Shown here in pieces: positions 16,150-25,345 of a DNA stretch of 56,640 nt. The notes under the pieces were generated by a model, which had not been told where the DNA came from, did not search any database, and saw only the letters and a list, made by a program, of their open reading frames with translations. The stretch's first letter is position 1; every line of letters starts with the position of its first letter. This stretch comes from an uncultured Rhodospirillaceae bacterium (GTDB taxonomy: Bacteria > Pseudomonadota > Alphaproteobacteria > CAAGCB01 > CAG-977): contig URSF01000013.1 in assembly GCA_900550445.1 (NCBI GenBank), positions 1 to 56,640 of the forward strand, read 5' to 3'. The translations under genes and the position numbers were made by a program.

Positions 16150-16196
16150 TAAAAACAAAAATCGTCGTTACTTTTTTATACAACCGGGTAAAAATT

Positions 16197-17339
16197 ATGG
16201 ATACGGAAAAAAAAGTTTTTCAATATGTGTTTTTGATTTTGTTTGCGGCTATGACCGGTTATACGTTTTTACTTCGGGCTGCTTTTTATAATGAAGAAGG
16301 ATTACCGCGCCAACCGGGAATTTTGCGGGTTATGGGGGAAAATCTGGCGGGGGATTATGCTTTGTTCCGCCTGCTGGAAAACAAAACGCCGCCGCAGGAA
16401 GCCTATCAAAGCGAAAAAATATCCGATTTTTTATATAAAACGGCTCATGTAAACGATCATTTTGTTTCTTTTGCTTCGCCGATGAAATCGTTTGTATTTG
16501 TTCCGTGGCTGTCCGCTGCTTATGGCGGATTTTGCGAAACATGGATTTTCTGGGGCATGTTTTTATTCGGCGTCGCTTTGTATTCGCTGTTTCCTGTGAC
16601 AAAGGCCCTGTTGCTGATGTTTGCTTTGCCGGCGGGATTTCTCAGCTTTGTGACGGGCGGGTGGGGAATATATGCCGCCGCCGGAGTCATTTTAACGCTT
16701 TCTTTGGCTGAAAAACACCCTAAGTGGGCAGGGGTTTTCGGCGCTTTGTGTGTGATTGAGCCTGTTACCTTTGTTCTGGCCGCTGCCGCTTTGATTATGC
16801 GCAGACAGACGAAAGCGGCGCTTTTTTGTATTGTCGGAGCTTTGGCGATCGTTTTGTTCAGTGCGGGACGGTACGGCGCAGATGTTTTTGGCACAGCGCT
16901 GACGGCGGCCGTTGATGTGTTGCGGGACAGACCGTGTGTGTTTTCTTCTTTGTTTGCGTTGCTGCGCTGCGGCGGTACTTCTTTCGCGGTTGCGGTTGTT
17001 CTTCAGACGCTGCTGACCGCTGCCGTTTTGTACGGCGCTGTCCGTTTGATGCGGGCACAATCTTGCCCGCCGGCGGTTCAGAATGCTTATTTATGTGCCG
17101 CAGGGTGTTTGATTTCACCGTTTTTTGCTTTGGCTGACTTCGGATTGCTTTATGCCGGTACGGCTTTTTTAATCAAAGATTCGGAAAAAAGAGGCTGCTT
17201 AAAAGGAGACTGCTGTTTTTTTGCGGCGGCCTTTGCCTCAATTTATCTGGAAAGCTTTTTCTTAGAGCAAACGGGCGCGCCGTTTCAGCCGGTTTTGGCT
17301 GTCTGGCTGCTGTTGGCGGCTTATCGTCGGCGTTATTGA
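16197..17339 (+). CDS. Polytopic membrane protein, possible GT87/DUF2029-like glycosyltransferase
   Basis: A 380-aa protein with about nine or ten hydrophobic segments. The N-terminus, KKVFQYVFLILFAAMTGY, is a membrane anchor followed by a roughly 90-residue non-membrane loop containing GENLAGDYALF, as in polyprenyl-phosphate-dependent mannosyltransferases of the GT87/DUF2029 type. The rest alternates short loops and Ala/Leu/Phe-rich helices and ends in a basic tail. Start ATG 16197 has only a weak Shine-Dalgarno (GGGTAAAAATT). The gene is convergent with the next one, 4 nt apart. The call is tentative: overall topology fits, but no catalytic motif is decisive; an unknown transporter-like protein is the alternative. 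Confidence 0.55.
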   Translation: MDTEKKVFQYVFLILFAAMTGYTFLLRAAFYNEEGLPRQPGILRVMGENLAGDYALFRLLENKTPPQEAYQSEKISDFLYKTAHVNDHFVSFASPMKSFVFVPWLSAAYGGFCETWIFWGMFLFGVALYSLFPVTKALLLMFALPAGFLSFVTGGWGIYAAAGVILTLSLAEKHPKWAGVFGALCVIEPVTFVLAAAALIMRRQTKAALFCIVGALAIVLFSAGRYGADVFGTALTAAVDVLRDRPCVFSSLFALLRCGGTSFAVAVVLQTLLTAAVLYGAVRLMRAQSCPPAVQNAYLCAAGCLISPFFALADFGLLYAGTAFLIKDSEKRGCLKGDCCFFAAAFASIYLESFFLEQTGAPFQPVLAVWLLLAAYRRRY

Positions 17340-17343
17340 AAGA

Positions 17344-18132
17344 TCAGAGCTCTGCCGCAAAAACAATCGACTGTTTTGTTTCCAGCAACAGATGCTGTTC
17401 TTTTTCTGACAGGCTGTATCTGTAAAGCCGGCCATTCTGTGCGTACAACAGACTTTCTCCGTCGTTGGAAAACGACAGAGCGGTGACGCCATCGGTTTTG
17501 ATTTCATCTGAAATATTCCCGGAAATAACGATTTCCGTGCCGCGGACAAAAGCTGTCAAACGGGCGCCGGCATGATAAACGGGCATAATTCCTTTGGGCT
17601 GCATGATGACTGTTTTCGGGCGTTTTGAAATCAGCGCGGCGGTTAATGCGCCGTTTTGCGCCGTGTACATCAGTGTGTCGGGCGTGCAGAAACAAACGGG
17701 CGACGATGAAGCGGCCAGTTTGACAAAAGGCATCGGGAACCAGCCGAATTCTTCGCGCATAATGACGCGCAGAACGGCTTCTCCGGTTGTTTTGTTTTCG
17801 GCAATAAACGCGATTTTTTGATTGTCCGGAGAAATCGCCGGATATAAAATACGCGTGTCCGACAAGGTAAACAGCGGCGTGATGTCTAAAGCCGAAAGAT
17901 TTAACCCGGCCAGTCCGATCAGGTCTTTTCCGTCTTTTTCATAAATGCCGCAGATGTTTTTGCCGTTCGGGTTATATGATAGATACTGCATGCGAATGTC
18001 TGTTGCGACGGACCGTCCGTCTTTCATCAAAACGGTGTAATCCGTGCCGCCTCGGGCATTTAAAGAGCCTGTTAAAATTTGATAAAACGGCAGTATGACC
18101 ATAAATTGTAGTGCCCCATACAGTGAAATCAT
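17344..18132 (-). CDS. Membrane-anchored beta-propeller-like protein of unknown function
   Basis: I place the start at ATG 18132 (MISLYGALQFMVILPFYQIL), giving 262 aa with one N-terminal membrane segment or uncleaved signal. A longer open frame upstream runs into the divergent MoxR gene and is unlikely. The rest is beta-rich and shows repeated blade-like units with the SP/N-D/N-G-K signature of TolB/WD40-like propellers: SYNPNGKNICGIYEKDG, ISPDNQKIAFIAEN, SFSNDGESLLYAQNG. These are spaced through the protein about 60-120 residues apart. It is probably a periplasmic propeller tethered to the inner membrane. No enzyme motif. Its relation to the divergent MoxR operon is unknown. Confidence 0.65.
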   Translation of the reverse strand: MISLYGALQFMVILPFYQILTGSLNARGGTDYTVLMKDGRSVATDIRMQYLSYNPNGKNICGIYEKDGKDLIGLAGLNLSALDITPLFTLSDTRILYPAISPDNQKIAFIAENKTTGEAVLRVIMREEFGWFPMPFVKLAASSSPVCFCTPDTLMYTAQNGALTAALISKRPKTVIMQPKGIMPVYHAGARLTAFVRGTEIVISGNISDEIKTDGVTALSFSNDGESLLYAQNGRLYRYSLSEKEQHLLLETKQSIVFAAEL

Positions 18133-18137
18133 ATAAT
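18109..18137 (+). promoter_or_regulatory. Possible promoter of the MoxR-Bat operon
   Basis: A perfect -10 hexamer TATAAT stands at 18132-18137, about 47 nt before the MoxR start; no good -35 is seen at 16-18 nt (TTGTAG is 20 nt away). It overlaps the start codon of the divergent gene, so the two transcripts may interfere. Confidence 0.35.
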
Positions 18138-18183
18138 ATAGCCTCAGTGTAACAGCTATAAAGATAAAAAAGGAGTTTTTTTT

Positions 18184-19179
18184 ATGCTGACCGAAAACGA
18201 ATCGCAAACGGAAATGACAAACGCGCGCCGCAGTTTTATGCGCCTGAAGGAATACATGAACAGCTGTATTGTCGGGCAGACCGATTTGGTGGACAAGCTG
18301 CTGGTCGCTTTGCTGGCGGACGGTCATCTTCTGGTCGAAGGAGCGCCCGGTCTGGCAAAAACAAAAGCAATCAAAAAATTATCCGAAGCGATTGAAGGCG
18401 ATGATCAGCGTATTCAGTTTACGCCGGATCTGCTGCCTTCCGATATTACGGGCAGCGATATTTACCGTCCGGAAACCGGCGATTTTAAATTTCAGCCCGG
18501 CCCGATTTTTCACAACCTGATTTTGGCTGACGAAATCAACCGCGCGCCGGCAAAAGTGCAGTCCGCTTTGCTGGAAGGCATGGCCGAACGCCAGGTGACC
18601 GTCGGCGGAAAAACATACCGCCTGCCGAAATTGTTTATGGTTATGGCGACGCAAAACCCGATTGAACAGGAAGGAACGTATCCTTTGCCTGAAGCGCAGC
18701 TGGACCGTTTTTTGATGTACGTTAAAATCGGCCAGCCCGATGCGGCGGCCGAACGGCGGATCCTGCAGCTGGTGCGTGACGAAGCTTTGGCGGACGGGCA
18801 GGCCGGACAGATCGAAGTCATGCCGCAGGACCGCGTCTTTACCGCCAGGCAGGAAGCGTTGAACGTTCATTTGTCCACCGCGCTGGAAGAATATATTGTC
18901 CAGCTGGTTATGGCGACGCGCCGTCCCGAAGCCTATGACGAAAAATTTTCCCGCTGGGTCGCGTTCGGCGCCAGCCCGCGCGGCACGATCGCTCTGGACC
19001 GCTGCGCGCGCGCCAGAACATGGCTGTCCGGCAGAGATTACGTTTTGCCCGAAGATATTCATGCCGTTGTGCATGACGTTTTGCGCCACCGTATTATTTT
19101 AACGTTTGAAGCCGAAGCCGAAGGCGTAACGCCCGACAGCTTTATTGATTTATTGTTATCCCGGGTGCCTTTGCCGTAA
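18184..19179 (+). CDS. moxR: MoxR-family AAA+ ATPase
   Basis: A 331-aa ATPase. Walker A is GAPGLAKT (residues 53-60), Walker B LILADEIN (113-120), sensor 1 region MATQNPIEQEGTYPLPEAQLDRF, all diagnostic of MoxR. MoxR proteins act as chaperones or metal-insertion helpers for VWA-domain partners, and the genes that follow are exactly such partners. RBS AAAAAGGAG lies 8 nt before ATG 18184. The stop overlaps the DUF58 start by 1 nt. First gene of a six-gene operon reaching 24706, a complete Bat (aerotolerance)-type cluster. Its role in envelope stress or membrane protein maturation is inferred from this class of operon. Confidence 0.95.
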   Translation: MLTENESQTEMTNARRSFMRLKEYMNSCIVGQTDLVDKLLVALLADGHLLVEGAPGLAKTKAIKKLSEAIEGDDQRIQFTPDLLPSDITGSDIYRPETGDFKFQPGPIFHNLILADEINRAPAKVQSALLEGMAERQVTVGGKTYRLPKLFMVMATQNPIEQEGTYPLPEAQLDRFLMYVKIGQPDAAAERRILQLVRDEALADGQAGQIEVMPQDRVFTARQEALNVHLSTALEEYIVQLVMATRRPEAYDEKFSRWVAFGASPRGTIALDRCARARTWLSGRDYVLPEDIHAVVHDVLRHRIILTFEAEAEGVTPDSFIDLLLSRVPLP

Positions 19180-20156
19180 TGTTTGACAAATTAAAAACAT
19201 TTTTACGTTCAGGATCAGCGTTGTCTTCCGCTTCTGCAGCGGGTGAAGACGGGGACGGTATACATGTTTCTCTGCCGGAATTGTTAGCGCAGAAACGTTT
19301 TGTGCCGCTATTGTCTTTTGATACGCTGGGCTTTTCAAAGGCGGAAGGCCTGGGCCTGCATCGTTCGCCGTTTCGGGGCCGGGGCATGGAATTTGACGAA
19401 GTGCGCGCCTATCATCAAGGCGACGATATCCGTCTGATTGATTGGCGTGTTACGGCCAGAACAGGCAAAACGCACACAAAACTGTATCGTGAAGAACGCG
19501 ACCGGCCCGTTTTGTTTTTAGGCGATTTCCGGCCCCGCATGCATTTCGGAACCAGAAAAGCGTTCAAGTCGGTTGTCGCGGCGCGTATTTTGGCGGCTTT
19601 GGCGTGGGCGTCGCGGGAACACGGCGATAAAATCGGCGCGATTATCATGTCTTCCGGTCATTATTTTAAAATAGCGCCGCACCGCCAGATGCGCCGGTTA
19701 ATGGAAGTTTTTAATGCCGTCGTTTCGGCGGCCGATGACGAAGGAAAAGCCAAGGGCGTGCTGTTCAGCGATGCTTTGGCAGAACTGCGCCGGGTCAGCA
19801 AAAACGGCGGGCGCGTTTATATTATCAGCGACTTTTACGGTTTTGACGAAGAATGTAAAAAGCATCTGACTTATATTGCGCGTCATTGCGATGTTGTCTG
19901 CATTCAGGTCTTTGATGTGTTGGAAGAAACGCCGCCTCCGCCCGGAACGTACAGAATCAGCGACGGCAGCCGCAGCGTGACGATTTACACGGACGATCAA
20001 AAATGGCGGGCGGAATATGAAAAATTGTTCGTTGAACCCAGACGCGATCTGGAAAGTTTTTGTAAAAGCAGGCATATTATTTATATCGCTCTGCGCACGG
20101 ACAAAGACATGATTCAAACCGTGCGCCGCGGCGTTTTAACGGCAGGAGAAAAATAA
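19179..20156 (+). CDS. DUF58 domain protein of the Bat operon
   Basis: A 325-aa soluble protein with the DUF58 signature: GLHRSPFRGRGMEFDEVRAY (59-78) and GDDIRLIDWRVTARTG (81-96). The second half has a VWA-like Rossmann pattern (VYIISDFYGF). In bacteria DUF58 proteins always travel with MoxR ATPases and are taken to be their partners in the cytoplasm. Start and stop overlap the neighbouring genes by 1 nt each, showing tight coupling. No metal-dependent adhesion motif is complete here, in line with the family. Biochemical activity is unknown for the family as a whole. Confidence 0.9.
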   Translation: MFDKLKTFLRSGSALSSASAAGEDGDGIHVSLPELLAQKRFVPLLSFDTLGFSKAEGLGLHRSPFRGRGMEFDEVRAYHQGDDIRLIDWRVTARTGKTHTKLYREERDRPVLFLGDFRPRMHFGTRKAFKSVVAARILAALAWASREHGDKIGAIIMSSGHYFKIAPHRQMRRLMEVFNAVVSAADDEGKAKGVLFSDALAELRRVSKNGGRVYIISDFYGFDEECKKHLTYIARHCDVVCIQVFDVLEETPPPPGTYRISDGSRSVTIYTDDQKWRAEYEKLFVEPRRDLESFCKSRHIIYIALRTDKDMIQTVRRGVLTAGEK

Positions 20157-20632
20157 TGCAGCCGCAGGGAATAGATTTATCCGGGCTAAAAGATATTCAT
20201 TTGCCGGCCGTTCCGTCGTTATGGCCTTTGCCGGCAGTATTCTGGATTGTTTTGGCGGCTTTGCTCTGCTGCATTTTTCTGGCGCGCTGGATCTGGATAA
20301 AAAAACATGAGATTACCGCTAAAAAATACGCAAACCGTGAAGTGGAAAGTATTACAAAACGATTTTCAGGGAACAGTTATAAAACAGCGACGGAACTATC
20401 TTTGTTGATGCGCCGGATCGCTTTGATGAAATATCCGCGTCAGGACGTTTCGGGCCTGACGGGAAAGACATGGCGTCAATTCCTTGAAAAAACAACAAAA
20501 AAGCCTGTTTTTAAAGGCGAAGCGGGGGACATCGTCGAAACAGTCATGTTTATTCCGCCGGATCAGTTTAAAAATAAAAACGTTGCCGCTTTGGTTGCCG
20601 CGGCCAAAGAATGGATTGCCGAAAATACATGA
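20156..20632 (+). CDS. DUF4381 small membrane protein
   Basis: A 158-aa protein with a short periplasmic N-terminus, one strong membrane helix (WPLPAVFWIVLAALLCCIFL, about residues 22-41) and a basic cytoplasmic domain. Size, topology and place between DUF58 and BatA fit DUF4381. It overlaps the next start by ATGA at 20629-20632. Probably a membrane subunit linking the MoxR/DUF58 pair to the VWA proteins; no enzyme motif is visible. Confidence 0.8.
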   Translation: MQPQGIDLSGLKDIHLPAVPSLWPLPAVFWIVLAALLCCIFLARWIWIKKHEITAKKYANREVESITKRFSGNSYKTATELSLLMRRIALMKYPRQDVSGLTGKTWRQFLEKTTKKPVFKGEAGDIVETVMFIPPDQFKNKNVAALVAAAKEWIAENT

Positions 20633-21594
20633 TTCATTTTGCCTGGCCTTTTGTTTTTCTTTTGCTGCCGCTGCCGCTGATTGCGCAGCGTTTGCCGGGA
20701 CGGAACGGCAGAGAAAATTCGGCGGCGATCAAAGTGCCTTTTTTCGCTGAAATTAAATCTATTTCCAAAAAACCGGGCGTTTTTTCGGCGGCTGCCCGAA
20801 AAACTTCATTATTATGGGGATTATGGCTGCTGCTGTTAATTGCGGCGGCCAGACCGCAAATGCCCGGCAAACTGCAAAATTACACCGTTCCCGTGCGCGA
20901 TATTATTCTGGCACTGGATATTTCGCGTTCGATGACCCGGCAGGACATGGGGGAACCGGAACAAAGCCGTCTGGACGCGGTTAAAGAGGCGGCGGCGGCC
21001 TTTATCGCCCGGCGTCAAAACGATCGGATCGGGATCATTTTGTTTGCGGAACAAACCAATCTGTATATGCCGTTAACGATTGATTCTCAGGCGCTGAACA
21101 AAATGCTGTCCGGTGTGCAAGCGGGACTGCTGGGATCATTGACGGCCGTCGGCGACGCTTTGGGGTTGTCTTTGCAGTATTTGGAAAAAAGTCAGGCGCG
21201 ACACAAAATTATTATCCTGTTGACTGACGGCGTAAACAACGCGGGCAACATTGCGCCGCAGGACGCTTTGCAGGCCGCCGAACAAAAAGGGGTGACGATT
21301 TATACAATCGGCGTCGGTTCCGCCGATATCCCGCAGGCCGGGGTCGATACGGATTTTTTAAAGCAGGCCGCTCAACGGACAAACGGGTTGTTTTTTATGG
21401 TTGAAGACCGGCAGGCTTTGGACCGGGCTTACCGGGAAATTTCGCGGAACGAACCGTTGTCCGAAGCTTCTGTATACCTGATTCAGCAAAGGGAATTATA
21501 TTTCTGGCCGTTGCTGGCTTTTGTTTTGATTATTTCCGGTATTGTTTTTCAACGGACGGCGCAGAGAATCACTTTTCATCGGGAGGACGACTGA
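20629..21594 (+). CDS. batA: VWA-domain membrane protein (BatA-like)
   Basis: A 321-aa protein starting MIHFAWPFVF. I chose ATG 20629 because it overlaps the upstream stop and begins with the first membrane helix; an upstream ATG at 20611 lies inside DUF4381. Helices near residues 3-20 and 57-77 and one at the C-terminus (LYFWPLLAFVLIISGIVF) frame a periplasmic or cytosolic von Willebrand A domain. The MIDAS is complete: DISRSM (DxSxS, near residue 97), the Thr of SLTAVGD, and LLTDGVNNAG (Asp). This is the usual BatA layout. Partner of BatB and target of MoxR in envelope stress resistance (family knowledge). Confidence 0.9.
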   Translation: MIHFAWPFVFLLLPLPLIAQRLPGRNGRENSAAIKVPFFAEIKSISKKPGVFSAAARKTSLLWGLWLLLLIAAARPQMPGKLQNYTVPVRDIILALDISRSMTRQDMGEPEQSRLDAVKEAAAAFIARRQNDRIGIILFAEQTNLYMPLTIDSQALNKMLSGVQAGLLGSLTAVGDALGLSLQYLEKSQARHKIIILLTDGVNNAGNIAPQDALQAAEQKGVTIYTIGVGSADIPQAGVDTDFLKQAAQRTNGLFFMVEDRQALDRAYREISRNEPLSEASVYLIQQRELYFWPLLAFVLIISGIVFQRTAQRITFHREDD

Positions 21595-23366
21595 TGGAAA
21601 TATCCGTTCTGCGCCCGTGGGCTTTTGTTTTTTTGTTTCCGGCCGTCTTGTTTTGTTTTTTTCGTCTGCGCGCCGTTAAAACGTGGCTGGGAATTGTTGA
21701 CGCGCATTTGTTGAAACCGTTATTGGTGCGCGTTTGTGTCCGTTTCGGAGAAGGAATAAAAATCGGGCTGCTCGGGCTGAGCTGCCTGTCTGTTTTATGT
21801 GCTCTGGCCGGCGTCAGCGTTTCCGGCCGCCAGAAAAGCTTATATTTTCCGAAATCACCCGCCGTTATTGTGTTGGACATGTCCCTGTCAATGAAAGTAC
21901 AGGACATTTCGCCTAACCGGTTCAGCCGCGCCGTGTTTAAGACTTATGATCTGCTGGACGAGCTGAAAGGGATTCCGACGGCTCTGATTGTTTTTACCGA
22001 CGAACCGTACCAGCTGGTGCCGACGACAACGGAAAAACAGGCGATTGAAGCTTTGCTGCCGTTATTGAATTTTAATCTGCTGCCTTCCCGCGGATCCCGT
22101 CCGGATAGAGCCATTGAGGAAGCTTTGCGGACGATTAAAGAAGCCGGGGCTGATTTCGGCGATATTTTTTTAATAACGGACGGGGCGGACGATATTTTGG
22201 AATTGCAGGATAAAACGGCCGATTTGGTTCGCCTGGCGGCCGGGCAGGGCAATCGTCTGTTTATTTTGGGAATCGGAACACCGCAAGGCGGAGCTTTGTT
22301 TGAAAAAGAAGACACTCCGGTTCTGGACACCCTTGGCAATCCGGTTGTCCACAGATTAAAGGAAGGGTGGTTGCGCCGGCTGGCGGGATTGGGAAATGGC
22401 CGTTATGTCCGCGCGCGTACCGACGGATCGGACGTTACCGCACTGATTAACGCGCAGAAATCACGGTTGGAAGCCGGAGAACAAAGCGCGTTGACAGACG
22501 ATCAGTCCTTTTCTGACGAGGGGTATTGGTTTTTAATTTTGCCGCTGTCGGTTTTTCCTTTTCTGTTTCGTCGGGGGCGGTTGTTGGGCATATTGTTTAT
22601 TTTTGCTTTTTCCTCCGAAGCCTTGGCGGTTGATGCTGCAGAGCTGTTTTTAAGTCCATCTGCGGCGGCGATGCATTTTCTGAACGGCGGAAATCAAGCA
22701 AAAGCCATAGAAATTGCCGCTCGGTCGGACGATTTCACGGCGCTGTATAATGTCGGGACACAACTGATTTTTCTGCAAAATTATTCTAAAGCTCAGGAAC
22801 TGCTGGAAAAGGCTGTTCAGAAGCGTCCCGAAGATGAAAACGCGCAAATTAATCTGGAAATAGCGCGGCGGTTAAATCAACCTCCGCCCTCTGATTCCCC
22901 TGAAAGCAACTCGAATGATGAAACGCAAAATCCTGATAATTCCGGCGAAAAAGAGGGAGAGTCCGAAGGGCAAAGTAACTTAAACCAAGATAACAATAAC
23001 GATCTTCAACTTAATGATAATAAAGAAAACAATGAAAGTGAAAAGTCGGGAAATTCTGAAAATTCTCCGCCCGGTTCCGCTGATGATGAAAGAAATGCCG
23101 ATAATGATCAAAGCGATCAAAACGGGCCGTCCGGCGGCGGGCAGGGGCAAGGCGGCGCGCCTGAAGATCAGGAAGGATCGCCCGATCAGGACAATAACGG
23201 TTCCGGCGATCCGGGTAACGGTGAAAATAGCGAAAACAGAACGGAAAATCCCGATAATATGGTTCCGGTTCACGAAGATCCGCTGACTTTGCTGCGTCAT
23301 AAGATTCTGTTCTTGTATCAGGAAAAGCGTTATGCTGATGAAAAACCGATCGGGACACAATGGTAA
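21594..23366 (+). CDS. BatB-BatC fusion: VWA domain plus TPR and acidic tail
   Basis: A 590-aa protein. Residues 1-75: two membrane helices. About 88-290: VWA domain with DMSLS (95-99), and FLITDGADD as the third MIDAS element. About 305-345: a further pair of hydrophobic segments. About 350-430: TPR-like repeats (AAMHFLNGGNQAKAIEIAAR, then QNYSKAQELLEKAVQKRPED). About 435-565: a very acidic Asn/Asp/Gly/Ser-rich, low-complexity linker. In many Bat operons the VWA part (BatB) and the TPR part (BatC) are separate genes; here they are one frame. Overlaps its neighbours by 1 and 7 nt. Likely a periplasmic scaffold for the Bat complex. Confidence 0.88.
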   Translation: MEISVLRPWAFVFLFPAVLFCFFRLRAVKTWLGIVDAHLLKPLLVRVCVRFGEGIKIGLLGLSCLSVLCALAGVSVSGRQKSLYFPKSPAVIVLDMSLSMKVQDISPNRFSRAVFKTYDLLDELKGIPTALIVFTDEPYQLVPTTTEKQAIEALLPLLNFNLLPSRGSRPDRAIEEALRTIKEAGADFGDIFLITDGADDILELQDKTADLVRLAAGQGNRLFILGIGTPQGGALFEKEDTPVLDTLGNPVVHRLKEGWLRRLAGLGNGRYVRARTDGSDVTALINAQKSRLEAGEQSALTDDQSFSDEGYWFLILPLSVFPFLFRRGRLLGILFIFAFSSEALAVDAAELFLSPSAAAMHFLNGGNQAKAIEIAARSDDFTALYNVGTQLIFLQNYSKAQELLEKAVQKRPEDENAQINLEIARRLNQPPPSDSPESNSNDETQNPDNSGEKEGESEGQSNLNQDNNNDLQLNDNKENNESEKSGNSENSPPGSADDERNADNDQSDQNGPSGGGQGQGGAPEDQEGSPDQDNNGSGDPGNGENSENRTENPDNMVPVHEDPLTLLRHKILFLYQEKRYADEKPIGTQW

Positions 23367-24706
23367 AGTTTATTGTTTTTTTATGCTTGTCTGTTTTTTA
23401 TTCGCTGCCGGCCGACGCGGCGCCGTACCGTTTGACGCTGGAATTTACGCCGCCGCCGGAAACGCTGTATCTGGGGCAGGAATCCTTTTTTCAGATAAAA
23501 CTGTTGGACAGAATCGGGTTGACAGACGTCGGTATTGTTCCTGCCGACTGGCAGAATGTCGATATTTTTCTGGATCCCGGCCGGCCTGACGAAACAGCTG
23601 TCAGAAACGGAATAACGTACAGCGTTAAAACGCTTTATTTCAGTCTGGTTGCCAAATCAACGGGCAAAATATCGTTTCAGCCGTTTTGTTTGTCCGCTCT
23701 GGCGCCGACAATGATTTCCGCGCGCGATCTGCCGCCGGGCGTCAGAATAATGCCGGGCGGACGTCTGGAAATATGTACGCCTTCGTTTTCTTTTGATGTT
23801 AAGGCATTGCCGGATCATTCTCCGCCTTTGTTCGCCGCGGCGCAGGTCGAATTGTTTGAAGGCGTTCTGCCCAAAGAACGCTCTGTCAGGCAGGGAACGC
23901 CGGTTAAAAGATCGCTGGTTTTAACGGCAAAAGGGACTTTGCCGGTTTATTTGCCTGATTTTCAAACGCAGGAACAGAAAAACGTCCGGATTTATAAAGG
24001 AAAAACGGACAGAACCATGATTACGGGGAAAAGAGAGCTGATTTCCGCCGTGCGCCAAACGGTCGTTTTTGTTCCGGAACGGACGGGAGAGCTGGTTTTG
24101 CCGGGAATAAGCGTTTTCTGGCTGAATACGCGGACACGTCAGATCGAAGAATCGAAAATTCCGCCGTATACGCTGACTGTTTTACCTGCCGGACAATTGG
24201 AAAACGAACAAAAAACACCGGCAGAGGCTGAACCGGCGGCGGGGCGGAAGAGCAACGAGCGGACGTTTTTTTCTTTTGTCATGCGGAGTGCGGGCGTTTG
24301 TCTGTTGCTGATATTGGCGGCCGTTCCTTTTGTTCCTTTTTTGAAAAAGCGTCTGAAACGTAAAAATTTGGTCAAGGCCGTTGAACGGGCCTGCCTTTCC
24401 GATGATCCGGAAAAAGCGGCGTCAGCTCTTTTGGCGTGGGCGCGGGATAAATTTCCTGACCGCAGAATAATTGATTTGTCCGATATTCGGGAAAGTTTTA
24501 ACGGGCAGGCCGCCGATTTTATCGCGGCGCTGAACGAGCTGGAATTGTTTTTATACGGCACCGGCCGTTTCGCCCGTCATTTGCCGGCTGCCAGAGAAAC
24601 GTTGGGGAAAAAGCTGATTCAGGCTTTTTATGCCGCGGCGCAGGTCAAAATAAAACGCCGCGCCGGACAGAAAAAACATCTGCCCGATCTTTATCCGGAT
24701 CAATAG
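23360..24706 (+). CDS. BatD-like envelope protein
   Basis: A 448-aa exported protein. The signal peptide is MVKFIVFLCLSVFYSLPADA; the large beta-rich domains begin with APYRLTLEFTPPPETLYLGQ, the pattern of the BatD N-terminal domain. A C-terminal membrane helix (about residues 312-330: SAGVCLLLILAAVPFVPFL) is followed by a roughly 115-residue cytoplasmic tail. The gene is last in the MoxR-Bat operon and overlaps the BatB/C gene by 7 nt. Its 3' end overlaps the convergent GNAT gene by 7 nt. BatD is thought to assist the VWA proteins in aerotolerance or envelope integrity; the direct function is unknown. Confidence 0.85.
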   Translation: MVKFIVFLCLSVFYSLPADAAPYRLTLEFTPPPETLYLGQESFFQIKLLDRIGLTDVGIVPADWQNVDIFLDPGRPDETAVRNGITYSVKTLYFSLVAKSTGKISFQPFCLSALAPTMISARDLPPGVRIMPGGRLEICTPSFSFDVKALPDHSPPLFAAAQVELFEGVLPKERSVRQGTPVKRSLVLTAKGTLPVYLPDFQTQEQKNVRIYKGKTDRTMITGKRELISAVRQTVVFVPERTGELVLPGISVFWLNTRTRQIEESKIPPYTLTVLPAGQLENEQKTPAEAEPAAGRKSNERTFFSFVMRSAGVCLLLILAAVPFVPFLKKRLKRKNLVKAVERACLSDDPEKAASALLAWARDKFPDRRIIDLSDIRESFNGQAADFIAALNELELFLYGTGRFARHLPAARETLGKKLIQAFYAAAQVKIKRRAGQKKHLPDLYPDQ

Positions 24707-25254
24707 GACGCCGGCTTCATCATAATGACCGCGTCCTCCGCCGGCAGATTATCCGGCGTAAAAAAGTCAATAATTCTGCCGGTTTCTTTGAATCCCTGCC
24801 GGGTATAAAGGTTTCTGGCCGCCGTCCATTTTTCTGAAACGATCAGAATTTTTTTGGCGACTTCCGGGAAATCTTTTTCGATTTTTTCTTCCAAAGCCAT
24901 AAACAGCTTCAACCCGATTTTTTTCCCCCGCCATTCGGATAAAGTGCCGAACGAAGTAATGTAAAGGTGTCTGCCGTTTTGGTCGTGAACAGACAGCGGA
25001 TCGTGCCCCAAAGCCAGCACTTCGGCGTTGACGCCCTGATCTTCACGCCATAATTCGCTGGAAATGTAGCCTCCGATCTGTCCCGTGACGGTATCTTCGG
25101 CAATTAAAAAACCGTCGGCGAACGCTTTGATCCTTTTTAAATACAGATCCCTTTCTTCGCGCAGTCCCGGCAGGAAACTTTCATGTTCGATTTTCATAAT
25201 GGCGTCAATATCGGAACGCCGGGCGTTTCGGATAATTACTGAATCTGTCTGCAT
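24700..25254 (-). CDS. GNAT-family N-acetyltransferase
   Basis: A 184-aa protein from ATG 25254 (MQTDSVIIRNARRSDIDAIM), preceded by GGAG at 9 nt; an in-frame extension further upstream is less likely. IRNARRSDIDAIMKIEHESF is the typical GNAT beginning, and LSEWRGKKIGLKLF the acetyl-CoA pyrophosphate loop (R/Q-x-x-G-x-G/A). The C-terminus has the usual ARNLYTRQGFKETG. It somewhat resembles arylalkylamine acetyltransferase-like GNATs. Substrate unknown. Confidence 0.88.
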   Translation of the reverse strand: MQTDSVIIRNARRSDIDAIMKIEHESFLPGLREERDLYLKRIKAFADGFLIAEDTVTGQIGGYISSELWREDQGVNAEVLALGHDPLSVHDQNGRHLYITSFGTLSEWRGKKIGLKLFMALEEKIEKDFPEVAKKILIVSEKWTAARNLYTRQGFKETGRIIDFFTPDNLPAEDAVIMMKPASY

Positions 25255-25345
25255 ATCATTTCTCCGTATTAAAATTGTACTTGAAATTCTGTATGAAAAG
25301 CGGGTAAAAATCAATATCCGTTTGTTTTGATCAAAGGCATAAAAA

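Noticed and set aside
23014..23286. Lys/Arg-rich plus-strand frame
   Set aside because: Shadow of the Asn/Asp/Gly linker of the BatB-BatC protein.
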